56,456 nt of DNA from the NCBI GenBank assembly GCA_003278345.1, contig QCFH01000010.1, positions 1-56,456 on the forward strand. Direction: 5' to 3'. The translations under genes and the position numbers were made by a program. Below, in pieces: positions 40,319 through 48,986 of the stretch (the first letter of the stretch is position 1; every line of letters starts with the position of its first letter). The notes under the pieces are model-generated. The model was not told the origin of the DNA. It worked only from the letters and a program-made list of their open reading frames with translations, and searched no databases. The stretch is from Prochlorococcus sp. AG-363-C02. Lineage in GTDB: Bacteria > Cyanobacteriota > Cyanobacteriia > PCC-6307 > Cyanobiaceae.

Positions 40319-42841
40319 TTAGCTTATTTCACAAGATATTTCTACATTTAAAGGCTCCACTTTCCAAATTGATTGACAGTACTCTCTTATTGACCTGTCA
40401 GAAGAAAAGAAACCAGACCTTGCAGTATTTAGAAGAGCCATTCTATTCCAATCTTGATGATTTTCCCAAGCTTTATTTACTTCATCTTGTGCTCTTAGAT
40501 AATCTGCAAAATCTGCCATTACAAAGAAAGGATCATTTCCAGTTAAACTGTGTATTAATGGAAGGAACAATTCGCTATCACCATTACTAAAGTGACCAAC
40601 CTCAACTAAATGTAAGGCTTCAGATAATTCATTGCAATCTTGTATATATTTTTTAGGATCATAACCATTTTCTCTCAATTTCATAATTTCATTCTCTGTT
40701 TTACCAAATAAGAAGAAATTTTCAGATCCTACTTTATCTCTTATCTCTATATTTGCACCATCAAGTGTACCTATTGTTAGCGCACCATTCATAGCAAATT
40801 TCATATTACCTGTACCAGAAGCTTCTTTACCAGCAGTAGAAATTTGTTCTGACAAGTCTGTTGCTGAATAAACTTGCTCCCCAAGTTTTACATTGTAATC
40901 AGGTAAGAAAATAACTCTAAGACGACCATCCATATCAGGATCCGCATTTACAACATCAGCTATACCATTTATAAATCTGATCATTAGTTTAGCCATGAAA
41001 TATCCAGGTGCTGCTTTTCCTCCAAAAATTACAGTTCTAGGAGCTATATTATTACCAACATTATTTTTTATTCTTAGATATTGAGCTATAACTTGTAAGG
41101 CATTTAAGTGCTGTCTTTTATATTGGTGGATACGTTTTACTTGAACATCGAACAAACTTGAAGGATCTACTATTACGCCAGTTTGCCTATGTATATAGCC
41201 TGCCAATTTTCTTTTTCCTGAAAGCTTAGTCTTGGCAAATAAGTCTAAAAAATCATTATCATTTTCTTTATTCTCAAGTTTTTCAAGTAATTCCATATTA
41301 GTAATCCAATTTTTGCTTACTTCTTTATCAAGAAGAGAAGATAATTCAGGATTAGCAAGGCCTACCCATCTTCTAGGTGTCACACCATTTGTGATATTGG
41401 TAAATTTTTCAGGCCATAACTCAGCAAATTCTGGCATTAGTTGCCTTTTGATTAAATCAGAATGGAGTGCTGCTACACCGTTTACATGATGAGCTCCGAT
41501 GGTTGCCAAATGTGCCATCCTTATTGCTTTGCATCCTTCTTCATCAATGATTGAAAGCTTCCTTAAGATTTGGTCATTACCTGGATATCTCAGTCGAACT
41601 TGTTGTAAAAATCTTCTATTAATTTCATATATTAATTCTAAATGCCTTGGCAATAGACTTTTAAATAGAGTTAAATCCCATTTCTCTAATGCTTCAGGTA
41701 GCAATGTGTGATTGGTATAAGCTACTGAACTTGATGTGATTTTCCAAGCTTTCTCCCATTCAAGATGGTAATGGTCAATGAGGAGTCTCATTAACTCTGC
41801 TACTGCAATTGCAGGATGAGTATCGTTTAGTTGTACTGTCCAATGTTTTGAGAAATCATTTACATCAATACCTCTAATCTCAAGGCTTCTAATCATATCT
41901 TGCAGTGAACAACTAACAAAAAAGTGTTGTTGCTTAAGTCTTAATCTTCTTCCTTCATCAGTACCATCATTTGGATAAAGGACTTTAGAAATAGTTTCAG
42001 AAGCAACTTTTTCTTCTACTGCTCCATAATAGTCACCAATATTAAATGCATAAAAATCAAAACTTTCAGTTGCATCGGCTCTCCAAAGGCGAAGCCTATC
42101 GCAGTTATTTACCCTATATCCCAATATAGGTATGTCATGTGGTACTCCAATTGCATGCTCTGAAGGAATCCACCTGGATCTATAATTTCCTTTTTCATCT
42201 ATATAGCTTTCAGTTCGACCTCCAAATCCTACGAAACATGATTCATCCGGCTGAGGCAATTCCCATGGCCATCCACCTTTTAGCCATTTATCTGTGACTT
42301 CAACTTGCCAACCATCGCGAATTATTTGATTGAAAATACCAAACTCATAACGAATACCATATCCAATTGCTGGCACTTGCAAACTTGCAAGTGATTCCAT
42401 ATAACAAGCAGCAAGTCTACCCAAACCTCCATTACCTAATCCAGGCTCTTCTTCTACTTCAAGAATATGACTTAATGATTCTATTCCAAATCTTTTTACT
42501 GCTTCTTCTGCTTCTTTGGTAATACCAAGATTAAGTAGGTTATTGTTTAGTTGAGGTCCAATTAGAAATTCAGCAGATAAATAAGCAACAGTTTTTTGAG
42601 GCTTAGCTCTAATTGCTTCTTGAGAAGCTAAGTATCTTGTCATGAGCCTATCCCTTACGGCATAGCTCAATGCCATATAGAGATCTCTTAAACTTGCTGT
42701 TGTAGCAAGTTTACCAAGAGTAAAAAATAGATGCTCTGTCATTCCATCAAAAACAGCATCTGCATCAATGCCGGCTTTTATTGGGTCCGCATAGCATCCC
42801 GGTGTGGGCAGACGCAGATCTTTAGGCTGTGAGCTGCTCAT
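40319..42841 (-). CDS. glgP: Glycogen phosphorylase
   Basis: GlgP releases glucose 1-phosphate from glycogen, feeding central carbon metabolism in the dark. The 840-residue protein has VAYLSAEFLIGPQLNNNLLN (about 88-107), GLGNGGLGRLAACYMESLAS (about 134-153), the active-site LNDTHPAIAVAELMR, and the pyridoxal phosphate Lys in EASGTGNMKFAMNGALTIG (about 676-694). No N-terminal phosphorylation extension of the animal type is present. It stands alone on the minus strand; the 166 bases to the divergent antiporter gene hold no gene. Confidence 0.97.
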   Translation of the reverse strand: MSSSQPKDLRLPTPGCYADPIKAGIDADAVFDGMTEHLFFTLGKLATTASLRDLYMALSYAVRDRLMTRYLASQEAIRAKPQKTVAYLSAEFLIGPQLNNNLLNLGITKEAEEAVKRFGIESLSHILEVEEEPGLGNGGLGRLAACYMESLASLQVPAIGYGIRYEFGIFNQIIRDGWQVEVTDKWLKGGWPWELPQPDESCFVGFGGRTESYIDEKGNYRSRWIPSEHAIGVPHDIPILGYRVNNCDRLRLWRADATESFDFYAFNIGDYYGAVEEKVASETISKVLYPNDGTDEGRRLRLKQQHFFVSCSLQDMIRSLEIRGIDVNDFSKHWTVQLNDTHPAIAVAELMRLLIDHYHLEWEKAWKITSSSVAYTNHTLLPEALEKWDLTLFKSLLPRHLELIYEINRRFLQQVRLRYPGNDQILRKLSIIDEEGCKAIRMAHLATIGAHHVNGVAALHSDLIKRQLMPEFAELWPEKFTNITNGVTPRRWVGLANPELSSLLDKEVSKNWITNMELLEKLENKENDNDFLDLFAKTKLSGKRKLAGYIHRQTGVIVDPSSLFDVQVKRIHQYKRQHLNALQVIAQYLRIKNNVGNNIAPRTVIFGGKAAPGYFMAKLMIRFINGIADVVNADPDMDGRLRVIFLPDYNVKLGEQVYSATDLSEQISTAGKEASGTGNMKFAMNGALTIGTLDGANIEIRDKVGSENFFLFGKTENEIMKLRENGYDPKKYIQDCNELSEALHLVEVGHFSNGDSELFLPLIHSLTGNDPFFVMADFADYLRAQDEVNKAWENHQDWNRMALLNTARSGFFSSDRSIREYCQSIWKVEPLNVEISCEIS

Positions 42842-43007
42842 GGTGGAGTTTTATATTGAAGGACGTTAGCCAAGCTTTTTGATTCATATCTTTAGTAACT
42901 TCAGATCAACACCTGATTTATTAAAGTTTTTTTTTCAATAGATTTTTTTTAGTAATGGTTATCAAGTAATTTAAATTGATCAAGGAAAAAAATTGAATTC
43001 TCTCGCC

Positions 43008-44381
43008 ATGGTTTTATCACCCGTTGTTTCAGTTTTAAGTACTCATGATATAGAAGTTGCTGAAACGCTAATCGGTGTAATTCGCTTCTTATTAATCTTC
43101 GTTGCAGCAAGGGCTTTGGCAGAGATTTTAGTGAGATTGAGTTTGCCAACTATTGTTGGAGAACTTTTAGCAGGCGTTTTAATAGGTGCTTCAGGCTTTC
43201 ATTTGCTTATCCCCCCCAGTGCACATGTTTCCTTAAATCAAGGTTTGATAAATGTCATTAGTTCATTGGCAGCAATACCTAAAGAAGCGGTACCTGATTT
43301 GTATTTTGAAACTTTTCCTTCTTTGCAAGCCGTAGCAACACTTGGTTTATATGCATTGTTATTTTTAACTGGATTAGAAAGCGAATTAGAAGAATTAGTT
43401 GCTGTTGGAGCTCAAGCTTTCACCGTTGCCATGGCAGGAGTGATTTTGCCGTTTGCATTTGGAACTTTTGGCCTGATGTTTATTTTTCAAGTGGATTTAA
43501 TACCTGCAATTTTTGCTGGAGCCTCTATGACTGCGACAAGCATTGGTATTACTGCAAGTGTATTTGGAGAATTAGGTTATTTAAAAACCCGAGAAGGTCA
43601 GATAGTTATTGGTGCAGCAGTACTTGACGATATTTTAGGAATTGTAATTCTGGCTGTTGTAGTTGCTTTGGCTACTGGTGGTTCATTAGAAATTGCTCCA
43701 ATTGTAAAACTTGTTGTTGCTGCGACAGTCTTTGTTATTGCAGCAATAGCTCTTAGTAGAACAGCTGCACCTGCTTTTGATTGGTTATTAGATCGTCTAA
43801 AAGCTCCAGGGGCAGTAGTAGTAGCATCATTTGTAATTCTTGTCCTTAGTTGTTTTGTTGCTACTGCTATTGGCCTAGAAGCAGCTTTAGGTGCATTTGC
43901 AGCTGGATTAATTTTGAGCAGTTCAAAAAATAATCATGCAATTCAGCAATCTGTCCTTCCATTAGTTTCTTTATTTGCAACTATCTTTTTTGTTTTAGTT
44001 GGTGCAGGAATGGATCTTTCAGTTATCAATCCTTTAGATCCTGCTAGTCGATCTGCTTTAGTTGTAGCTGGTTTTCTTTTGGTCGTAGCAATAATTGGAA
44101 AGATTGCAGCTGGATGGTCATTTGTGATTGATAAACCAACTGATCGATTAGTTGTTGGTTTAGGAATGATGCCAAGGGGTGAGGTTGGTTTGATTTTTCT
44201 AGGCCTTGGTACAAGTGCAGGTTTGCTTACTCCTTCCTTAGAAGCAGCAATATTATTGATGGTTATAGGAACGACTTTTCTGGCACCTGTTTTATTAAGG
44301 ATTGTTCTAAAAGATAAGAAGCCAGGAGGTGGCAATTCAATCCCAGATGAAGTAGCTGCAGATCCAGTAGGACTTGTATAG
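43008..44381 (+). CDS. CPA2-family cation/proton antiporter (NapA/KefB-like membrane domain)
   Basis: This protein is almost entirely hydrophobic, with about 12 predicted helices. Landmarks are the early LVRLSLPTIVGELLAGVLIG (about 43-62), LFLTGLESELEELVAVG (about 120-136), the ion-site helix VIGAAVLDDILGIVILAVVV (about 200-219, two adjacent Asp) and the later GMMPRGEVGLIFLGLG (about 385-400). No TrkA-N domain follows the membrane part. I use the ATG at 43008 (457 residues); an in-frame TTG at 42993 adds five residues. The ion (Na+ or K+) is not decidable. Confidence 0.9.
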   Translation: MVLSPVVSVLSTHDIEVAETLIGVIRFLLIFVAARALAEILVRLSLPTIVGELLAGVLIGASGFHLLIPPSAHVSLNQGLINVISSLAAIPKEAVPDLYFETFPSLQAVATLGLYALLFLTGLESELEELVAVGAQAFTVAMAGVILPFAFGTFGLMFIFQVDLIPAIFAGASMTATSIGITASVFGELGYLKTREGQIVIGAAVLDDILGIVILAVVVALATGGSLEIAPIVKLVVAATVFVIAAIALSRTAAPAFDWLLDRLKAPGAVVVASFVILVLSCFVATAIGLEAALGAFAAGLILSSSKNNHAIQQSVLPLVSLFATIFFVLVGAGMDLSVINPLDPASRSALVVAGFLLVVAIIGKIAAGWSFVIDKPTDRLVVGLGMMPRGEVGLIFLGLGTSAGLLTPSLEAAILLMVIGTTFLAPVLLRIVLKDKKPGGGNSIPDEVAADPVGLV

Positions 44382-44481
44382 ATAAATGAATTATTTTGAT
44401 TACCGACAAATTAATATCAATAATCAACTTTCAGTTTTTCTCAAAGGTGATTAGACAATTTCATCCTTTATTAAAGATTCT

Positions 44482-45435
44482 ATGAATTTGATGTCAGTTT
44501 TTTCTTCGAAGCCAAATCCCTCTTGGAGCTATTTAGGTTATGAGGTTTACTCCGTAAGTAGTAATTTTATGAATAAAAGTGCAGAGGTAGAAGATAGACC
44601 AGTTGTTTTACTTGTTCATGGTTTTGGAGCTTCTACAGATCATTGGCGCTATAACATTCCAGTACTTTCTAAAACCCATGAAGTTCATGCTATAGATCTA
44701 CTAGGTTTTGGACGTAGTGATAAACCTTCAGAGTTGGATTATGGAGGTGAGCTTTGGAAAGATCAAATAGTTGCTTATGTCAAAGAACGTATTGGCAAGC
44801 CGACTGTAATTGTTGGTAATTCATTAGGAGGCTATGCAGCTCTTGCAGCAGGCGCCGCGCTTGAATCAGATTCTGCTGGAGTTGTTTTACTTAACGCTGC
44901 TGGATATTTCAGCGATGAGAAAGTTTCTTCTGAACCAAAAGAATTAAATAAAAAAATTAGGAAAATGGTTTTATCTGGTATTTCTCGAGATCTTTTATTT
45001 AAATGGTTAATTTATCCACTAATTCAGAGATTGATTTTTGAAAACTTACGAAGGCCTGACGTTATTAGAAAAACTCTGAATCAGGTATATATTGACTCTA
45101 CAAATGTTGACGATTATTTAATTGAGTCTATTCGAAGACCTTCTTTGGAGCCAGGTGCATTTCAAGTATTTCAAAAAGTTTTTCAAGCGCGAGGTTTGAA
45201 AGGAAAACCAATAGATGAATTATTCCAAGAGTTACAATCTCCTTTATTACTTCTTTGGGGTAATAGTGATCCTTGGTTAAGAAATGCAAAGGCAAAACAA
45301 GAAAAATTCCGCTCATTTGCTCAACAAGCTTCCTTAAAAGTGACTGAGGTATTGCTAAATGCAGGACATTGTCCGCATGATGAAGTTCCTGATCTAGTTA
45401 ATAAAGAAGTATTGAATTGGTTGAAAAGTCATTAA
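44482..45435 (+). CDS. Alpha/beta hydrolase fold protein (second copy)
   Basis: The 317-residue protein has the oxyanion segment LLVHGFGASTDHWRYNIPVL (about 44-63), IDLLGFGRSDKP (about 73-84), the nucleophile elbow VGNSLGGYAAL (Ser about 116), the acid region LLWGNSDPWLRN (about 256-267), and the catalytic His in NAGHCPHDEVPD (about 293-304). It is paralogous to the minus-strand hydrolase at 14659-15570. It is the first of a co-directional run (hydrolase, mutarotase-like, hydroxy-acid oxidase, C4-acid kinase) and ends 8 bases before the mutarotase-like gene. The substrate is unknown. Confidence 0.86.
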   Translation: MNLMSVFSSKPNPSWSYLGYEVYSVSSNFMNKSAEVEDRPVVLLVHGFGASTDHWRYNIPVLSKTHEVHAIDLLGFGRSDKPSELDYGGELWKDQIVAYVKERIGKPTVIVGNSLGGYAALAAGAALESDSAGVVLLNAAGYFSDEKVSSEPKELNKKIRKMVLSGISRDLLFKWLIYPLIQRLIFENLRRPDVIRKTLNQVYIDSTNVDDYLIESIRRPSLEPGAFQVFQKVFQARGLKGKPIDELFQELQSPLLLLWGNSDPWLRNAKAKQEKFRSFAQQASLKVTEVLLNAGHCPHDEVPDLVNKEVLNWLKSH

Positions 45436-45443
45436 TTAATTAA

Positions 45444-46307
45444 ATGCCTTTGTCACTCTCCAAAAAGTGTTCTCCTTATGATCACTGGGAATGTTTAAGT
45501 GAAGAAACTGGAGATTGTTTAAAAATTGTTCCTGAAAGAGGAGGCTTAATAACTAGTTGGAAATGTAATGGTAGAGAAATCATTTATCTTGATCAAACTC
45601 GCTTTGCAGACACTTCTAAAAGTATTAGAGGAGGTATTCCAATTCTTTTTCCTATATGTGGTGGCTTATTAGATAATAAATTTATCTTTGACAATATTGA
45701 ATATAAATTAGAGCAGCATGGTTTTGCTAGGGATTCTTCTTGGGAGATTAATCTTCTTAATGATAAATCTGGAATTTTGCTTAAACTTCAAGAAACAAAT
45801 TCTTCTCTTCTTGCTTATCCCTTTAAGTTTGATTTGCAAATTGAGATAAAGCTGAAAAGTAATTCTCTAGAGATTCTTTCAAGGATAAAAAATAATAGTC
45901 ATAAAATTATGCCTTTTAGCTTTGGGCTGCATCCTTATTTTTCAGTTAGTGATTTGAATCAAGTCCAGATTACAGGACTTAAAGATCAGTGCATTAACCA
46001 AAAAAATATGGAAATAAAAAAGACTGATCAGGTACTAAAAAGTTTATCTGATGGAATAGACTTGATTTCTGAAACTAATAATTCCTCGCAAATTATTGAC
46101 TTAAAAGATAAAAGTTATTTGACAATGGTAACCAAACAACCTTTTAATTTAACTGTTGTTTGGACTGAACCTCCAAGGAAAATGGTCTGTTTAGAACCAT
46201 GGACATCACCAAGGAATTCTTTAAATAATCACCAGAACCTTATTAAATTAAACTCTGGCAAGATTCAAGAATTGTATTGTAAGTTTATATTTAATAAGTT
46301 TACTTAA
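45444..46307 (+). CDS. Aldose 1-epimerase-like protein (galactose mutarotase fold)
   Basis: The 287-residue protein has features of the mutarotase / D-hexose-6-phosphate epimerase superfamily: the sugar-contact segment IRGGIPILFPICGGLL (about 57-72), KLEQHGFARDSSWEI (about 86-100, catalytic His candidate), SFGLHPYFSVSD near residue 160 (second His), and the C-terminal CLEPWTSPRNSLN with the family Glu. It begins 8 bases after the hydrolase. Whether it acts on free sugars, sugar phosphates or something else cannot be read here. Confidence 0.8.
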   Translation: MPLSLSKKCSPYDHWECLSEETGDCLKIVPERGGLITSWKCNGREIIYLDQTRFADTSKSIRGGIPILFPICGGLLDNKFIFDNIEYKLEQHGFARDSSWEINLLNDKSGILLKLQETNSSLLAYPFKFDLQIEIKLKSNSLEILSRIKNNSHKIMPFSFGLHPYFSVSDLNQVQITGLKDQCINQKNMEIKKTDQVLKSLSDGIDLISETNNSSQIIDLKDKSYLTMVTKQPFNLTVVWTEPPRKMVCLEPWTSPRNSLNNHQNLIKLNSGKIQELYCKFIFNKFT

Positions 46308-46412
46308 TTTGAAGCTCTTTTTTTATTATAGAAAACTATTCTAAAATAGAATTATTGAATGGGTTCCTTGTATATGTAAGATAAAATGATTAATTAAGGC
46401 ATTTCTTTAAAG

Positions 46413-47585
46413 ATGGCAGCAAATGTTTCATCTCCTTCAGTAGTAAATATTAGTGACCTTCGAGTTTTGGCTAAGAGGAGACTTCCTCAAATGGTCTTTG
46501 ACTATATTGATAGTGGTGCTGATAGAGAGCAAACTCTAGATCAAAATTGTACAGCCTATAATGAGATATTTTTTAGACCTAAGTGTGCTGTTGCAACACC
46601 TACATGTGATTTAACTACTTCTGTTTTAGATCAAGAATTTCAACTTCCTTTCATGCTTGCTCCTGTAGGAAGCAGTCGTTTGTTTTATCCGAAAGGTGAG
46701 GTTGTTGCTGCACGTGAAGCAGGGATTGCAGGAACAGGTTATACACTCTCGACGTTGTCAGGATGCAGGTTGGAAGATGTCAAGGATGCAACAAAACACC
46801 CTGCTTGGTATCAATTATATTTACTTGGAGGCAGGGAAGTTGCCTTGAAAACCATTGAGAGAGCTAGATTGGCTGGTTTTTCAGCAATTGTGGTAACCAT
46901 CGATACACCTGTTTCTGGATTACGTGAACGTGATTTACGAAACGGAACTAAAGAATTACTTTCCAGGAATCCAATAAAGATGCTCCCTTATCTTTCACAG
47001 ATGCTAATTAAACCTTGTTGGATGACTCAATGGTTAGGTGACGGAGGTTTAATGAGTTTTCCAAATGTTGTTCTTGATGATGGACCTATGGGATATACAG
47101 AGATTGGACCAGCTTTAGAAGCATCGGTAGTCACCTGGGAGGATCTTAAATGGATTAAAGAAGCATGGGGAGGCAAAATCGTAGTCAAAGGAGTTCACAT
47201 TGGTGATGATGCTCGAAAGGCAGTTGATTTAGGAGCTGATGCAATTGTTGTTTCAAATCATGGGGCTAGACAATTAGATAGCGTTGCACCAACTATTCGT
47301 GTACTTCCAGAAATTGTAAATGCAGTTAATCAACAGGTGGATGTATTACTTGATGGCGGAATTCGTCGTGGAGGCGATGTCGTTAAGGCTTTGTCTTTGG
47401 GTGCTAAGAGTGTTTTGATTGGAAGGGCATATGCTTATGGCCTAGCTGCTGCTGGAGGAGCTGGGGTTGCGAGAGCAATTGAGATTATCAAAACGGATAT
47501 TTTACGTACTATGAAATTACTTGGTTGCAGTTCAGTCAAAGACTTAAATGAAACCTATATAACAATTCCTGAAAGTTGGAAATAA
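46413..47585 (+). CDS. FMN-dependent alpha-hydroxy-acid oxidase/dehydrogenase (LldD/GOX family)
   Basis: These TIM-barrel flavoproteins oxidise a 2-hydroxy acid to the 2-oxo acid. The 390-residue protein keeps the catalytic set: Tyr in FDYIDSGADRE (about 28-38), Tyr in WYQLYLLGG, Asp in VVTIDTPVSG, Lys in IVVKGVHIGDDA, and the His/Arg pair in VSNHGARQLD (about 282-291). FMN phosphate is held by LLDGGIRRGGDVVKAL (about 310-325). A roughly 35-residue loop (LSRNPIKMLPYLSQ to GLMSFPN) resembles the lactate/mandelate dehydrogenase branch. A candidate promoter is TTGAAT (46355) with TAAGAT (46377). The C4-acid sugar kinase follows after 32 bases. The substrate is not certain. Confidence 0.88.
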   Translation: MAANVSSPSVVNISDLRVLAKRRLPQMVFDYIDSGADREQTLDQNCTAYNEIFFRPKCAVATPTCDLTTSVLDQEFQLPFMLAPVGSSRLFYPKGEVVAAREAGIAGTGYTLSTLSGCRLEDVKDATKHPAWYQLYLLGGREVALKTIERARLAGFSAIVVTIDTPVSGLRERDLRNGTKELLSRNPIKMLPYLSQMLIKPCWMTQWLGDGGLMSFPNVVLDDGPMGYTEIGPALEASVVTWEDLKWIKEAWGGKIVVKGVHIGDDARKAVDLGADAIVVSNHGARQLDSVAPTIRVLPEIVNAVNQQVDVLLDGGIRRGGDVVKALSLGAKSVLIGRAYAYGLAAAGGAGVARAIEIIKTDILRTMKLLGCSSVKDLNETYITIPESWK

Positions 47586-47617
47586 ATCTATTTTTTTGAA
47601 ATAGCAATTTCTTTTAA

Positions 47618-48967
47618 ATGAAGATTATTGTATTAGATGATGATCCAACTGGTTCTCAAACTGTTTATGGTTGTCCTTTACTTTTAAAGTGGGATAAACA
47701 AACTTTGGTTAAGGGATTAAATAATACTTCTCCTCTACTTTTTCTGCTAACGAATACTCGTTCTTTATCACCTGAAATGGCTGAAAAAAGAATTAGAGAA
47801 ATTTGTAAGATTTTGAAATTAGTAATTAATGAAATCGGACTTAATAATAATGAGATTTTCTTTGTAAGTCGCGGTGATTCTACCTTGAGAGGACATGGTG
47901 TTTTGGAGCCATTTGTTATAAATGAAGAATTGGGACCTTTTGACGCTACTTTTCATATTCCTGCATTCTTTGAAGGAGGTAGGACTACCAAAAATGGTAT
48001 TCATTTACTAAATGATCGCCCAGTTCACAAAACGAGTTTTGCTCAAGACAAAATATTTGGTTATTCCACAAGTAATCTAGCTGAATGGTTAGAAGAGAAG
48101 AGTAAATCAAAGATAAAAGCAAAAACTGTACATACAATTCTAGTAAAGCAATTAATAGATGCAAATAATGATAAAAAAGAGATGAAAAATCTTATTAAAA
48201 TTTTATCTACCTTTGTAGATAATCAAATTGTTACTGTAGATGGAACAGAAGAATTACATTTGAAAACTTTTGCACAATCAATAAAAGCTTTAAGTTATAG
48301 GAAAAGATTCCTTTTTAGATCAGCAGCTAGTTTGATCAATGCTTTGTCGAATATTACATCTGAATCTAATAATTTAAATGACCTTAAGTCTTTAATTGTT
48401 AAGGATAATTTAGGGTACAATAAACCAGGAATGATTTTAGTTGGATCACATGTCCAATTAGCAGATAAACAGTTAGAGGTTTTACTTAGTAATAGAGCAT
48501 GTATTGGAATAGAGATTTTTGTGAAAGAAATTATCCAAATATTTGATGCAAATATATCAGATAGTTTGTTAACTAAATTTAATGATAAATTATTGCAAAA
48601 AATATTGAATGTTTTAAATTCTAATAAAACTCCAGTTATTTATACCACCAGAGGAGAAGTTGCATTTGAATCCAATTTGAAAAGAATGCAATTTGGAATT
48701 TTTTTAGCACAAATAATGGCTAATTTAGCAGGCAAATGTTTGGATAATTTGGGTTATATAATAAGTAAAGGTGGAATTACAACTAATATACTTCTTTCTG
48801 AAGGTTTAAATCTATCACTTGTAAATCTAAAGGGACAGATATTACCTGGCTTGTCTATTGTATTTCCTGAGGAAGAAAGCATTTCATTGCCTATTGTTAC
48901 CTTCCCTGGCAATTTAGGTGATCAGAATACTCTTTTAGATGCATGGAAGATAATGGAAAATTGTTAA
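47618..48967 (+). CDS. Four-carbon acid sugar kinase family protein (DUF1537/YgbK-like)
   Basis: This 449-residue protein begins MKIIVLDDDPTGSQTVYGCP, the substrate-domain motif of the DUF1537 family, whose characterised members (OtnK, DtnK) phosphorylate 3-oxo-tetronate or threonate/erythronate. The substrate domain continues with SRGDSTLRGHGVLEP (about 87-101). The nucleotide-binding C-terminal half has GGITTNILLSEGLN (about 388-401), LPGLSIVFPEEESISLPIVT and FPGNLGDQNTLLDAW. The last replaces the more usual KSGNFG-type loop, so this is a divergent branch. It pairs with the FMN hydroxy-acid oxidase just upstream; no isomerase or decarboxylase partner is in the window. The true substrate is unknown. 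Confidence 0.8.
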   Translation: MKIIVLDDDPTGSQTVYGCPLLLKWDKQTLVKGLNNTSPLLFLLTNTRSLSPEMAEKRIREICKILKLVINEIGLNNNEIFFVSRGDSTLRGHGVLEPFVINEELGPFDATFHIPAFFEGGRTTKNGIHLLNDRPVHKTSFAQDKIFGYSTSNLAEWLEEKSKSKIKAKTVHTILVKQLIDANNDKKEMKNLIKILSTFVDNQIVTVDGTEELHLKTFAQSIKALSYRKRFLFRSAASLINALSNITSESNNLNDLKSLIVKDNLGYNKPGMILVGSHVQLADKQLEVLLSNRACIGIEIFVKEIIQIFDANISDSLLTKFNDKLLQKILNVLNSNKTPVIYTTRGEVAFESNLKRMQFGIFLAQIMANLAGKCLDNLGYIISKGGITTNILLSEGLNLSLVNLKGQILPGLSIVFPEEESISLPIVTFPGNLGDQNTLLDAWKIMENC

Positions 48968-48986
48968 GAACTTATAATCTAAATTA

